Below, in pieces: positions 26,291-35,401 of a stretch of 64,000 nt of DNA (positions within the stretch are counted from its first letter, which is position 1; each line of letters starts with the position of its first letter). The notes beneath the pieces were generated by a model. That model made no database searches and was not told the origin of the DNA. It saw nothing but the letters and a program-made list of their open reading frames with translations. A program made the translations under genes and the position numbers. Source of the stretch: Larkinella soli (lineage in GTDB: Bacteria; Bacteroidota; Bacteroidia; Cytophagales; Spirosomataceae); assembly GCF_003703975.1 (NCBI RefSeq), contig NZ_QTJY01000020.1, forward strand, positions 45,358 to 109,357, in the 5' to 3' direction.

Positions 26291-27730
26291 TTACCGATTC
26301 CAGCCGCCCCCGAGCGCCCGGTAGATATTGACCATGGCGTTCATTTGCCGCATCCGGGTTTCGATCAGGTCCATCCGGGCTTCGAGCACATCCCGCTGGG
26401 TCAGCAGCACTTCCATGTAGTCGGCCCGGGCGGAGGTGAAAAGCCGGAGGGAGATGCCGGTCGACTGCGTCAGCGCCTGCACCTGGTTATTTTTCGTGCT
26501 GTAACTTTTCTCCAGGTTATTGATGCTGGACCACTGATTGACCACCTCGATATAGGCATTCAACACCGTGCGCTCGTAATCATAAACGGCCTGAATCTGC
26601 CTGGCATTTGCACTTTTGTACGTCGCCGTAATGGCATTCCTGTTGACGACCGGGCCGACCAGATCACCGATCAGCGACCCGATCAACGACGCGGGCGTAT
26701 TCACGAGGTAGATCGGATTGAAGGCCATGACCCCCAGCGAAGCCGAAAGGTGCAGGGAGGGGTAGAAATTGGCCCGGGCCACACCGACATCGATTTTGGC
26801 CGCTTCCAGCCGGCGTTCGGCCCGGCGGATGTCCGGGCGGTTTTCCAGCAGCTGCGCCGGGGTTCCCGCACTGATTTTAGCGGGCGCCAGGTCGCCGAAA
26901 ATCCGCGAATTTCGCTGAACGTGCTGCGGAAACCGTCCGACCAGAAAGTTGATTCGGTTTTCGGTTTCCACGATCCTCTGCTGAATGTCATACTGGAGGT
27001 TCTGCGTTTTGTACACCTCCGCTTCAAACCGGCGGACGGCCAGTTCGGTCACCTTCGCGGCTTCCTTTTCCTGCCTGATGATTGAAAGCGCATTGTTCAG
27101 GATCTCGATGTTTCGCTGGATGATTTCGAGTTGATTGTCCAGCGCCAGCAGTTCATAATACGAATTGGCCACCTCGGCCACCAGATTCGTCACCTGAAAA
27201 TTCCGGCCTTCGATGGAAGCCAGATAACTGGCGACGGCCGATTTTCTGGCGTTCCGCAGCTTATGCCAGATATCGACTTCCCAGCTGGCAAACGCGCCGA
27301 TATACGAATTCGGTAATACGTCCGGGGTTTCTTTTCCCGGTTTGATATCCGTTACCGCGTCGGCGGCTCCCTGGCTGGTATAGCGGGATACCTTTTCGAC
27401 GCCCGAACCCCCGCCCACCGTGACGAAAGGCAGATACTCCCCTTTGCGGGCCAGAATTTCGTTGTTCGAAATCTGAATTTCCTGGAGCGTCATGTTCAGC
27501 TCCTGGTTGTTGGCCAGGGCGGTGTCGATCAGGGCGGTTAGGTTGGGGTCCGTAAAAAACGCCTGCCATCGCATCTTTCCCGAGTTGGTGGAATCCGGCG
27601 AGCCGTTGTAGCTCGCCGGCACGGATCGGTTCTCCGTTTTGGAAACCATCCGGGGAACCGTGCAGGCCGCGTTGAGCAGAGTAAGGGCCACCACGACCCC
27701 TAACCCGTTCGGAATTCGGTTATTTCTCAT
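26291..27730 (-). CDS. Outer-membrane efflux factor, NodT/OprM family lipoprotein
   Basis: This 479-residue protein is the TolC-like exit duct of a tripartite pump. It has a lipoprotein signal with lipobox LLNAAC, then the OprM-type repeated halves: LNMTLQEIQISNNEILARKGEYLPFVTVGGG and ENRPDIRRAERRLEAAKIDVGVARANFYPSL, each a pair of long coiled-coil helices. The ATG at 27730 is preferred; it overlaps the RND gene stop by 11 bases. A GTG at 27739 is an alternative. It is the last gene of the pump operon. Confidence 0.93.
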   Translation of the reverse strand: MRNNRIPNGLGVVVALTLLNAACTVPRMVSKTENRSVPASYNGSPDSTNSGKMRWQAFFTDPNLTALIDTALANNQELNMTLQEIQISNNEILARKGEYLPFVTVGGGSGVEKVSRYTSQGAADAVTDIKPGKETPDVLPNSYIGAFASWEVDIWHKLRNARKSAVASYLASIEGRNFQVTNLVAEVANSYYELLALDNQLEIIQRNIEILNNALSIIRQEKEAAKVTELAVRRFEAEVYKTQNLQYDIQQRIVETENRINFLVGRFPQHVQRNSRIFGDLAPAKISAGTPAQLLENRPDIRRAERRLEAAKIDVGVARANFYPSLHLSASLGVMAFNPIYLVNTPASLIGSLIGDLVGPVVNRNAITATYKSANARQIQAVYDYERTVLNAYIEVVNQWSSINNLEKSYSTKNNQVQALTQSTGISLRLFTSARADYMEVLLTQRDVLEARMDLIETRMRQMNAMVNIYRALGGGWNR

Positions 27731-30700
27731 TGACTTCACTTGCTTCAGGTTGCGGAAAAGCGTCTATGGTATGGACCAGTTCGTCGGTCAGCGAATCTTC
27801 TTCTTCTCCTTTGATCAGCTTGCGGCCGTCGGCCAGGTGGCCGAAGATGTAATACAGGCCGGGGATGATGATGACGCCGAAAATGGTGCCGAACAACATA
27901 CCGCCCATGGCCGAGGCCCCGATCGTCCGGTTGCCGATGGCTCCGGCCCCTTTCGCCAGGATCAGCGGAATCAGACCGGCCACGAAGGCGAAGGAGGTCA
28001 TCAGAATCGGGCGGAAACGGACCCGGGCGCCCTCGATGGCCGCATTCAGAATCGTTTCGCCCTGCTGGCGCTTCTGCACCGCAAATTCGACGATCAGCAC
28101 GGCGTTCTTACCCAGCAGGCCGACCAGCATGATCAGGCCGATCTGAGCGTAGATGTTGTTCTCCAGCCCCATGAGCTTCAGCAGCAGGAACGAGCCGAAG
28201 ATTCCCACCGGCAGCGAGAACAACACGGCCAGCGGAATGATGAAACTTTCGTACTGAGCCGCCAGCACGAGGTAGACGAAGGCCACCACGATCAGGAACA
28301 CGTACAGCGACTCGTTGCCCCGGATCGACTCGTCGTAGGAAAGGCCCTCGAAAGCGATGTCGTAGCCCTTCGGCAGCGTTTTGGCGGCCACCTCCCGGAT
28401 GGCCTGGATGGCCTCCGCCGTGGTAAAGCCCTTCGCCGGCAGCCCCTGGATGGCGGCTGAATTGTACAGGTTGAAACGCGTGATTTCGTTGGGACCCTGG
28501 CCTTTCCTGAGCGTCATGAAGGAGGAGTACGGCACCATTTCGCCCGCGTCGTTCTTGACAAAAAGGTTCAGCAGGTCGGACGGAAGCCGCCGGAAGCTGG
28601 GGTCCGACTGGACGTATACCTTGAAAAACTGGTTGAACTTGATGAAACCCTGTTCGTAGGTACTGCCGATCATGATGTTGAGGTTATCCATCGCCTTGCC
28701 GATCGACACGCCTTTCTGCATCGCCAGCTTGTTGTCGATCTCCAGTTCGTACTGCGGATAGTTCGCGGCAAAGAAGGTGAACAGACCGGTCAGCTCTTTC
28801 CGCTTGCCCAGCGCGTCCATGAAATCCTTATTGATCTTATCGAATTCCCGGTAGTCCGTATCGGTGGTTTTATCCAGCAGGCGCATCGAGAAACCGCCCG
28901 ACGTACCGAAACCCGGGATGGCCGGCGGTTCGAAGAATTCGACCGTCGCGCCGAGGCCCTTTGATTTCACCTCCAGTTCTTCCATGATCTCTTTCACGTT
29001 CTGGTCCCGCTGCGACCAGGGTTTGAGGTTGATCAGACAGGTCCCGGCGTTGGAACCCCGCCCCTCCGTCATGATCTCGTAACCGGCCAGCGAAGAGACC
29101 GACTCGATGCCCGGCACTTCCTCACAGATTTTCTGAAGCCGTCGTGACACCTCGTTGGTCTTTTCCAGCGTCGAGCCGGGGGGCGTCTGGATGATGGCGT
29201 AGATCGTACTCTGGTCTTCGTTCGGAATAAAGCCGGCCGGCAGAATCTGATTCTCGTAGGCGATACCCAGACAGAAAGCTCCCAGGACGACGAAGGTAAC
29301 GACCCGCCGGTTGACGATCCGTTTCAACAGGCCGACATACCGCCCGGTCATGTGGTCGAATCCCCGGTTGAAGCGGTCGATGCCGCGGGCCAGCAGGTTC
29401 TTTTTCCGCGTATGTCCATGGTGGTTTTTCAGGAGCATGGCGCACAGCACCGGGGTCAGCGTCAGAGCGATCAGGGCTGAAATCACGATGGAGCTGGCCA
29501 TGGTGATCGAGAACTGCCGGTAGAACGTCCCCACCGGACCCGACATGAAGGAGATGGGCAGGAAGACCGAAACCATGACGGCCGTGATGGCGATGATGGC
29601 CCCGCTGATCTCCGCCAGCACCTTTTTGACCGCCCCGAAGGGCGTCAGTTCCGGTTCCTCCTCCATCCTGGCATGCACGGCCTCCACCACTACGATGGCG
29701 TCGTCCACCACGATCCCGATGGCGAGAACCAGGGCAAAGAGGGTAATCAGGTTGATGGAAAGCCCGAACGCCTGAATCACAAAAAATGCCCCGACCAGCG
29801 ATACCGGCACCGCCAGAATCGGAATCAGGGTGGACCGCCAGTCGCCCAGGAACACGAACACCACCAGCGCCACCAGGATGAAGGCGTCCCGCAGCGTGTC
29901 GATGACCTGCTCGATCGATGCATCCAGAAACTGGGACACGTCATAACTGATTTTATAATCCATGCCCGGAGGAAAGGACTCCCGCATGACTTCGAGCTTC
30001 TTTTTTACATCTTCAATGACCTCGCTGGCATTGCTGCCGTAGTTCTGCCGCAGCACGATGGCGGCTGAGGGGCGGCCGTCCAGGTTGGAATAAATGTCGA
30101 AGAATTCACTGCCCAGTTCCACTTTGGCAATATCCTTCAGGTGGATACTTTCTCCCTGCGCATTGGCCCGGACGATGATGTCCTCGTACTCTTTCGGCTC
30201 GCTGTACCGCCCTTTGTAGGTCAGCACGTATTCCAGCGACTGGGCGGCAATCCCGGAGCTCTGTCCGATCCGGCCCGGCCGGCCGATGATGCTCTGCTCA
30301 CCCAGCGCCTTCATGACCTCTTCGGTGGAGATGTTGTAGGCCCGCATCCGGTCGGGGTTCAGCCAGACGCGCATGGCATACCGCCGGCTCCCCAGAATCT
30401 GCGCCCGGGCGACCCCCCGCGTCCGCTGGATCTCGGGGATCATTTTAACCGTGGCGTAGTTGAACAGGAATTTTTCGTCCATGCTCTTTTCTTTCGAATA
30501 GAGATTGACGTACATCAGCATACTGGGCTGGATCGGCGTGATGATGACCCCTTCCCGCTGCACCAGTTCGGGCAGGAGCGGCATGACCTGGTCCACCCGG
30601 GTCTTCACCCGGATGACGGCATCGTTCGGGTCCGTGCCGGGTTCGAAAATGATCCGGAGGGTGGCCTCCCCCGCGCTGGTGGCGTCCGTGGCGATATACC

Positions 30701-30926
30701 GCATATCCTGCACCCCGTTGATCGCCTGTTCAAGCGTGATCAGGGTCGATTTCACCAGCACATCCGCGCTGGAGCCGGGATAGGCAATGAAGATATTGAC
30801 AGTGGTCGGGGCAATGTCCGGGAATTGAGAAATAGGTAACTGTCTGATGGCCAGCACACCGACAAACACGATCATGATCGAGATCACGATAGCGAATACG
30901 GGTCTTCGGATGAATTTATTGAACAT
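27720..30926 (-). CDS. RND multidrug efflux pump, HAE1 (AcrB-like) subunit
   Basis: This 1068-residue inner-membrane pump has the full AcrB-type plan: TM1 (FAIVISIMIVFVGVLAIRQLPISQFPDIAP), two large periplasmic loops and 12 helices. TM4 contains LALVLAIGIVVDDAIVVVEAV, holding the aspartate pair of the proton relay. The second half shows GLLGKNAVLIVEFA and RPILMTSFAFVAGLIPL. It expels hydrophobic or amphiphilic compounds using the proton gradient, together with the adaptor and outer-membrane factor on either side. The substrate range cannot be read from sequence. Confidence 0.96.
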   Translation of the reverse strand: MFNKFIRRPVFAIVISIMIVFVGVLAIRQLPISQFPDIAPTTVNIFIAYPGSSADVLVKSTLITLEQAINGVQDMRYIATDATSAGEATLRIIFEPGTDPNDAVIRVKTRVDQVMPLLPELVQREGVIITPIQPSMLMYVNLYSKEKSMDEKFLFNYATVKMIPEIQRTRGVARAQILGSRRYAMRVWLNPDRMRAYNISTEEVMKALGEQSIIGRPGRIGQSSGIAAQSLEYVLTYKGRYSEPKEYEDIIVRANAQGESIHLKDIAKVELGSEFFDIYSNLDGRPSAAIVLRQNYGSNASEVIEDVKKKLEVMRESFPPGMDYKISYDVSQFLDASIEQVIDTLRDAFILVALVVFVFLGDWRSTLIPILAVPVSLVGAFFVIQAFGLSINLITLFALVLAIGIVVDDAIVVVEAVHARMEEEPELTPFGAVKKVLAEISGAIIAITAVMVSVFLPISFMSGPVGTFYRQFSITMASSIVISALIALTLTPVLCAMLLKNHHGHTRKKNLLARGIDRFNRGFDHMTGRYVGLLKRIVNRRVVTFVVLGAFCLGIAYENQILPAGFIPNEDQSTIYAIIQTPPGSTLEKTNEVSRRLQKICEEVPGIESVSSLAGYEIMTEGRGSNAGTCLINLKPWSQRDQNVKEIMEELEVKSKGLGATVEFFEPPAIPGFGTSGGFSMRLLDKTTDTDYREFDKINKDFMDALGKRKELTGLFTFFAANYPQYELEIDNKLAMQKGVSIGKAMDNLNIMIGSTYEQGFIKFNQFFKVYVQSDPSFRRLPSDLLNLFVKNDAGEMVPYSSFMTLRKGQGPNEITRFNLYNSAAIQGLPAKGFTTAEAIQAIREVAAKTLPKGYDIAFEGLSYDESIRGNESLYVFLIVVAFVYLVLAAQYESFIIPLAVLFSLPVGIFGSFLLLKLMGLENNIYAQIGLIMLVGLLGKNAVLIVEFAVQKRQQGETILNAAIEGARVRFRPILMTSFAFVAGLIPLILAKGAGAIGNRTIGASAMGGMLFGTIFGVIIIPGLYYIFGHLADGRKLIKGEEEDSLTDELVHTIDAFPQPEASEVNEK

Positions 30927-30951
30927 GTCGTCTGCGGTTTAGAATACCTTG

Positions 30952-32031
30952 TTATTCGGCATAGAGACTTAAATGGGCCATGACGGAATCAGGCTTTACG
31001 AACTTGCAGCGTATTTTTTCGTTCTCCCGTACCTGGCGCAGGCCTTCCAGCAGAATCCGGTCCTCCTTATTCAGACCCGCCTTCACGACGAAAATGTGAG
31101 GCAGTTCGGCGGCAATCGTGATTTCCCTCGATCGAATCTTGTCTTCCTTATCCACCACATACACGTATTTCTTTTCGAGAACCTCGAAGGTGGCTTTCTG
31201 CGGGATGATCAGGGCATTTTTTACCGGTAAAGTCATCTGGATATTCCCGGTTTCGCCGTGGCGGAGCAGCCCTTTCGGATTCGGGAATGTGGCCCGGAAA
31301 GCGATGTTGCCGGTTTCATTGTTGAAGTCGGCTTCGATGGTCTGCACCACGCCGGGGTAATCAAACACCTGCTGGTTGGCCATCAGCAGGTTCACATGCT
31401 TCAGGTTTTCCTGCCGGGCGTGGGTTTTGTAGTTGAGGTATTCGGCCTCCGGAACGTTGAAATACACCCACATTTTGCTGTTGTCGGACAGCGTCGTCAG
31501 CAACTCGCCTTCGTCCAGGAGACTTCCTTCCCGGACGTAGAAATGGTCCATGATGCCGGTGAACGGAGCCCGGATCTCCGTAAAACCGAGGTGGACTTTG
31601 GCAACCGACACTTCCGCATTGGCCTTGTCCAGCTTGGCTTTCGCCAGGGCCAGTTCGGCTTTCGAGACAATGTTGCTGTCGGCCAGGGATTTGGTATTCC
31701 GGTATTCGACTTCCGCGAAATTGGCTTCGGCCTGCGCCTTCTGGAGTTCGGCCTGGTACTGGATCGGCAGAATCTGGAACATGAGCTGTCCCTGCCGGAC
31801 CATCTGCCCTTCGTCCACATAAATCTTCTTCAGGTAGCCTTTTTCCAGCGCCCTCAATTCGATATGCTGGATCGAACGGACCTGGCACACGTACTGGTTC
31901 GTGACCGTGGTGTCATTTTTCAGGGGGCTCGTTACCAGAAACTCGGTTTCTTCTTCCTTTTCTTCTTTGCGGGAGCAGCCCGTATTCCAAAACAGGGCGC
32001 ACAAGCAGATGAGTATGAGGATCCTTTTCAT
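30952..32031 (-). CDS. RND efflux periplasmic adaptor (membrane fusion protein)
   Basis: This 359-residue lipoprotein (lipobox LFWNTGC) joins the RND pump to the outer-membrane duct. The order is beta-barrel and lipoyl half (RSIQHIELRALEKGYLKKIYVDEGQMVRQGQ), coiled-coil hairpin (about 95-150, AELQKAQAEANFAEVEYRNTKSL), second lipoyl half (FTEIRAPFTGIMDHFYVREGSLLDEG) and beta-barrel. The gene precedes the pump gene by 25 bases and follows a small membrane protein gene by 24 bases. Confidence 0.95.
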   Translation of the reverse strand: MKRILILICLCALFWNTGCSRKEEKEEETEFLVTSPLKNDTTVTNQYVCQVRSIQHIELRALEKGYLKKIYVDEGQMVRQGQLMFQILPIQYQAELQKAQAEANFAEVEYRNTKSLADSNIVSKAELALAKAKLDKANAEVSVAKVHLGFTEIRAPFTGIMDHFYVREGSLLDEGELLTTLSDNSKMWVYFNVPEAEYLNYKTHARQENLKHVNLLMANQQVFDYPGVVQTIEADFNNETGNIAFRATFPNPKGLLRHGETGNIQMTLPVKNALIIPQKATFEVLEKKYVYVVDKEDKIRSREITIAAELPHIFVVKAGLNKEDRILLEGLRQVRENEKIRCKFVKPDSVMAHLSLYAE

Positions 32032-32055
32032 ACGTTCTTCGTTTTAAATAGCTAT

Positions 32056-32343
32056 TTATTTCGGAAGGGAAGGAACAGCGGCCGCCTGGCCGGGCGGGGC
32101 GTCGGGAAGTTGCTCCAGCCGGCGGATCAGGCTGTCTTTCTGCAGATTGGCCCGCCGGCAGTCCGTAAGTTCCTGCTGCCAGAGGCCGGTTTCCGCCGGA
32201 CCGGCTGCGTGGCTGAACTCGTCGTCGTACCAGCCCGGCCGTCGGCTCCGTTCGTACAGCAGAAAGCCGTTGAACACCAGCGAAAGTGCCAGTGCCAGCC
32301 CAAAGCCGTAGAGCAAAACCGAGGGAAAATGCCGACGCTGCAT
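32056..32343 (-). CDS. Small single-pass membrane protein at head of efflux operon
   Basis: This 95-residue protein has one N-terminal membrane helix (VLLYGFGLALALSLVFNGFLLY), then a charged segment predicted to form a short coiled coil (LWQQELTDCRRANLQKDSLIRRLEQL) and a proline/alanine-rich end. I do not recognise a family. It is the first gene of the pump operon, 24 bases before the adaptor, so it may be an accessory or sensing subunit. Its size and topology suit interaction with the pump or with the sensor kinase (inference). Confidence 0.65.
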   Translation of the reverse strand: MQRRHFPSVLLYGFGLALALSLVFNGFLLYERSRRPGWYDDEFSHAAGPAETGLWQQELTDCRRANLQKDSLIRRLEQLPDAPPGQAAAVPSLPK

Positions 32344-32407
32344 TGCCTGTTCCTGTGTTGATAGTCACAAAGCAAGCCCCGCCACATTAAAACGGTATGA
32401 GAAGGAA

Positions 32408-32432
32408 ATTAGAAGATATTAGAAAAGTTAAA
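32408..32432. promoter_or_regulatory. Tandem ATTAGAA direct repeats, candidate response-regulator site
   Basis: ATTAGAA occurs at 32408-32414 and again at 32418-32424, exactly ten bases later, with a degenerate third copy (AGTTAAA, 32426-32432). One-helical-turn spacing is typical for OmpR-family dimers. The site lies 65 bases upstream of the first efflux gene, in the 210-base gap after the sensor kinase gene. That the linked regulator binds here is inference. Confidence 0.5.
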
Positions 32433-32553
32433 ACCCACTCCGGCCGGCACCCACCCTCTCCGCACCCCTCGGGCATAACTTTAGCGCCTGTATGGCGTTA
32501 TAACCGGTATTGACCGGCATCTATTCTTAAATAATGAAATCTATTTATCAAAA

Positions 32554-33918
32554 TTATCCAATTAACATAACACCCGGCAACTGAATGATTACGGTCGTTC
32601 CCTGATTCACCCGGGACGTAAACCGGGTGGTGCCCTGGTGCAGTTCGATGATTTTCTGCGTGACGGCCAGCCCGATGCCGAAGCCCGGCACACCGTCCAC
32701 GTTCTTCCCCCGGTACAGCGGATCGAGAATGTGGGCCGCATCGGCCTCCTCGACCCCCCGCCCCCGGTCGGTGACGATTACCGTTATCTCAGCGTCGCGG
32801 GATTGCAGTTGTACGGAAACGGCTTCGTCGGAGTATTTACAGGCATTATCCAACACGTTCAGAAAAGCCGTCGTCAGCAGGGTCGCGTTGCCCCTGACGG
32901 TGAAGGAATCCTCCTCTCCGGCCGAAAACTGAAGCGGCAGGCTCCGGCCCGGATACCGCGTCTGCACCTGTCCGATGGCCGTCAGGAGGCAGTCGTCCAC
33001 CTGAACGGGCACCAGCGCCAGGGTTCCGTCGGTCACCTTGGCCAGACCCAGCAGGCTGTTGGTCAGGCCGATTACCTTCTTCAGTTCTTCCACGGACACT
33101 TCCATGCTGTCGCGCCAGTCGGCGGGGTTTTTATCGTACCGAAGGGAGGTTTGCAGCGTTCCCAGGATGTTGGTGAGCGGGGTCCGGAGTTCGTGGGAGG
33201 CATGGGAGACGAAGCTGCGCTGGGAGACGAACGCATCCTCCAGCCGGAACAGCATCTGGTTGAAGGTCATGGCGAGCTGGGCGATTTCATCCCGGCGGTT
33301 TCCTTCGTGTACCCGCTTGTGCAGTTGCTTCGCCGTGATCTGCTCCACCTCCTCCACGATCTGGGAGATGGGCTTCAGCACCCGGCCCGAAAAATACCAG
33401 CCCGCCAGCACAATCAGCGTAAACCCCAGCAGGTTCGCCAGCAGCAGAATCTGCTGGAGGGTGCCGAGTTTGGCAAAACCGATGCGGTCGTAGCCGGAGG
33501 CAAAGATGTAAAACAACTGCCCCCGGTCGCGGTAAGGCATCAGGATGGATTCCAGGTGGCCGCTCCGGAATTCAAACGGGGATTCGTCGGTCACCAGCGG
33601 TATTTTCTCCTTGTAGTAGTCCGATTCCTTCAGGGTCCGGTTGGTGAAGACCAGATTCTGCCGGCTGTCGAAGATGCTGATCTGCTCCTCCACGATGGTC
33701 AGCAGGTCCGTCCGGACCATGTTTTTGAAGAAGTCGTCGTGGAGGTGACGCCGGGAAATCAGCACCCGGCCGGCCACGTGCGCCTTGCTTTCCAGCCGGC
33801 TGTAAAACTCCTCCCGGCGGTAAAGCGAGTAGAAATACCAGACCAGCAGCGACAGCGTGACCTGGATGGCGGTGGCCAGGAGGGTAAAAATAAGCGTCAG
33901 GCGATTCCGGATAAGCAT
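32554..33918 (-). CDS. Sensor histidine kinase of the efflux-linked two-component system
   Basis: This 454-residue protein has an N-terminal helix (9-30), a periplasmic sensor loop of about 115 residues, a second helix (about 155-176) and a HAMP linker. The dimerisation domain carries the phospho-acceptor H242 in FVSHASHELRTPL. The ATPase domain follows (N-box FLNVLDNACKYS, DRGRGV, FGIGLAVTQKI). It is the classic CusS/EnvZ-like layout. The response regulator gene precedes it by 21 bases in the same operon, and the pump operon follows, so control of efflux by an envelope signal is likely. Confidence 0.93.
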   Translation of the reverse strand: MLIRNRLTLIFTLLATAIQVTLSLLVWYFYSLYRREEFYSRLESKAHVAGRVLISRRHLHDDFFKNMVRTDLLTIVEEQISIFDSRQNLVFTNRTLKESDYYKEKIPLVTDESPFEFRSGHLESILMPYRDRGQLFYIFASGYDRIGFAKLGTLQQILLLANLLGFTLIVLAGWYFSGRVLKPISQIVEEVEQITAKQLHKRVHEGNRRDEIAQLAMTFNQMLFRLEDAFVSQRSFVSHASHELRTPLTNILGTLQTSLRYDKNPADWRDSMEVSVEELKKVIGLTNSLLGLAKVTDGTLALVPVQVDDCLLTAIGQVQTRYPGRSLPLQFSAGEEDSFTVRGNATLLTTAFLNVLDNACKYSDEAVSVQLQSRDAEITVIVTDRGRGVEEADAAHILDPLYRGKNVDGVPGFGIGLAVTQKIIELHQGTTRFTSRVNQGTTVIIQLPGVMLIG

Positions 33919-33939
33919 GAAGGGGCCGATGATAAACTG

Positions 33940-34611
33940 TTAACCTTCCCGGAGGACGTACCCCATCCCGACGATGGTATGCAGCAGCTTGGGAGAATAA
34001 CCCTTGTCGATCTTTTTGCGGAGGTAGCTGATGTAGACGTCGATGATGTTGGACGTATTGTCGAAATTGAGGCTCCAGACCCGCTCGCTGATGTCCACGC
34101 GGGAGATGATTTTGCCTTTGTTGAGCATCAGGTATTCCATCAGGGAATATTCCCGGGTGGTCAGGTCGATGCGTTTACCCGCCCGGGTCACGGTTTTGGT
34201 GTCCAGATTCAGCTCCAGGTCGGCCAGCCGCAGCACCTGCCTCGGCCGGGCCCCGTTCCTCCGGGTGAGGGCCCGAAGCCGCAGCAGCAGCTCCTGAAAC
34301 TCGAACGGTTTTGCCAGATAATCGTCCGCCCCGGCATGGAAGCCGTCCGACTTGTCGGCCAGGCTGTCGAGGGCGGTCAGCATCAGGACGGGTACGGTTT
34401 CGTTCTCCGCCCGGATCAGGCGGCATAGTTCAAAGCCGTTCATCAGCGGCAGGTTGATATCCAGGATGATCAGGTCATACTCCTCCTTGCGAAACAGCGA
34501 TAAGCCCGTTCGTCCGTCGTAGGCCACCTGAATCTCGTAGCCTTCCGCCAGAATTCCCTTCCGGATGAAAGAAGCCAGCCGCTCTTCGTCTTCGACTAAA
34601 AGGATCTTCAT
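33940..34611 (-). CDS. OmpR-family response regulator
   Basis: This 223-residue protein starts MKILLVEDEERLASF, which fixes the ATG at 34611; the longer open frame upstream is not protein-like. The receiver domain has the acidic pocket (E7, D8), phospho-acceptor D51 in LIILDINLPLMNG, T79 and K101 in YLAKPFE. The C-terminal winged helix carries LTTREYSLMEYLMLNKGKIISR and NIIDVYISYLRKKID. It is transcribed with the sensor kinase and probably acts on the pump promoter near 32408 (inference). Confidence 0.95.
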   Translation of the reverse strand: MKILLVEDEERLASFIRKGILAEGYEIQVAYDGRTGLSLFRKEEYDLIILDINLPLMNGFELCRLIRAENETVPVLMLTALDSLADKSDGFHAGADDYLAKPFEFQELLLRLRALTRRNGARPRQVLRLADLELNLDTKTVTRAGKRIDLTTREYSLMEYLMLNKGKIISRVDISERVWSLNFDNTSNIIDVYISYLRKKIDKGYSPKLLHTIVGMGYVLREG

Positions 34612-34774
34612 GAAATAAAAAATAGAATATGGAAGCGCACACGGAGCCGGGAACGGTAATTTCGGGACGAAGGATAGGATGGTGACGTTTCGGCAAAACG
34701 GCGGTCGCCCCCGGGGGGCGGAAACCGGCCTGCCAAAGATACGCACAGGTTTGGTGACGAATCCAGCTTTCAGC

Positions 34775-35401
34775 TCAAAAAACGATTTCCATCCGGCGCT
34801 GGTGGGGAACCGGACCCCGGGCGGCCCCGTACTTCCAGTCTCTTTGCCGGACAAACCGGAAGCCCAGCCGCTCGTACAGGGCCTCGGCCCGGGGGTTGGT
34901 GGCGGCCACATCCAGGGCACATCGGCGAAACCCCGCGCTCCGGGCCCGGGCCATCTGATTCTTCAGCAGGGCGCTGCCGACGCCCCGCCCCCGGAGATCG
35001 GGCCGGACGCCCACCTGGGAGAGGTAGGCGGTGTCTTTGTCGGGCGGGGGCAGCACCGTGGTCATCTGCAGGCCGCGCCGGACCACGCCCCCGAAGTGCC
35101 GCCAGCCGAAAAACCGCCAGAAGTTGGCCGCATTCCCGAGGTCGGTGGTCAGGTTATCCCGGCCCGACTGAAAGGCGCAGATGCCGGCCACCTCGTTGTC
35201 GACCAGGGCCACCGTGCAGAGGTGAAAACTGGACAGGCCCTTTCCGGTCGGGAAGGCAAAATGGAGGTAATCCTGAGCCGGTTTTGACCTCAGCCGGTAG
35301 ACGTAATCGAACTCATGCGGCCCGGAGGAATAGATCAGCGGGACTGCCGCCCGGACGTCTTCGGGCCGGGCCGGCCGGAAATCGATCGACAGGTTTGCCA
35401 C
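34775..35401 (-). CDS. GNAT-family N-acetyltransferase
   Basis: This 208-residue protein shows the GNAT core: YLSQVGVRPDLRGRGVGSALLKNQMARARSAG contains the acetyl-CoA phosphate-binding loop (RGRGVG), and AATNPRAEALYERLGFRFV the C-terminal motif B. The start is GTG at 35401, overlapping the last base of the upstream MBL gene, so the two are coupled. The acceptor is unknown. Confidence 0.85.
   Translation of the reverse strand: MANLSIDFRPARPEDVRAAVPLIYSSGPHEFDYVYRLRSKPAQDYLHFAFPTGKGLSSFHLCTVALVDNEVAGICAFQSGRDNLTTDLGNAANFWRFFGWRHFGGVVRRGLQMTTVLPPPDKDTAYLSQVGVRPDLRGRGVGSALLKNQMARARSAGFRRCALDVAATNPRAEALYERLGFRFVRQRDWKYGAARGPVPHQRRMEIVF

Noticed and set aside
32638..34428. 596-codon plus-strand frame across the kinase and regulator genes
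   Set aside because: It is antisense to two motif-complete two-component genes; its translation has no recognisable fold.
34612..34920. Upstream extension of the response regulator
   Set aside because: The conserved receiver start (KILLVEDEE) directly follows ATG 34611; the extension is Pro/Gly-rich and overlaps the GNAT gene.
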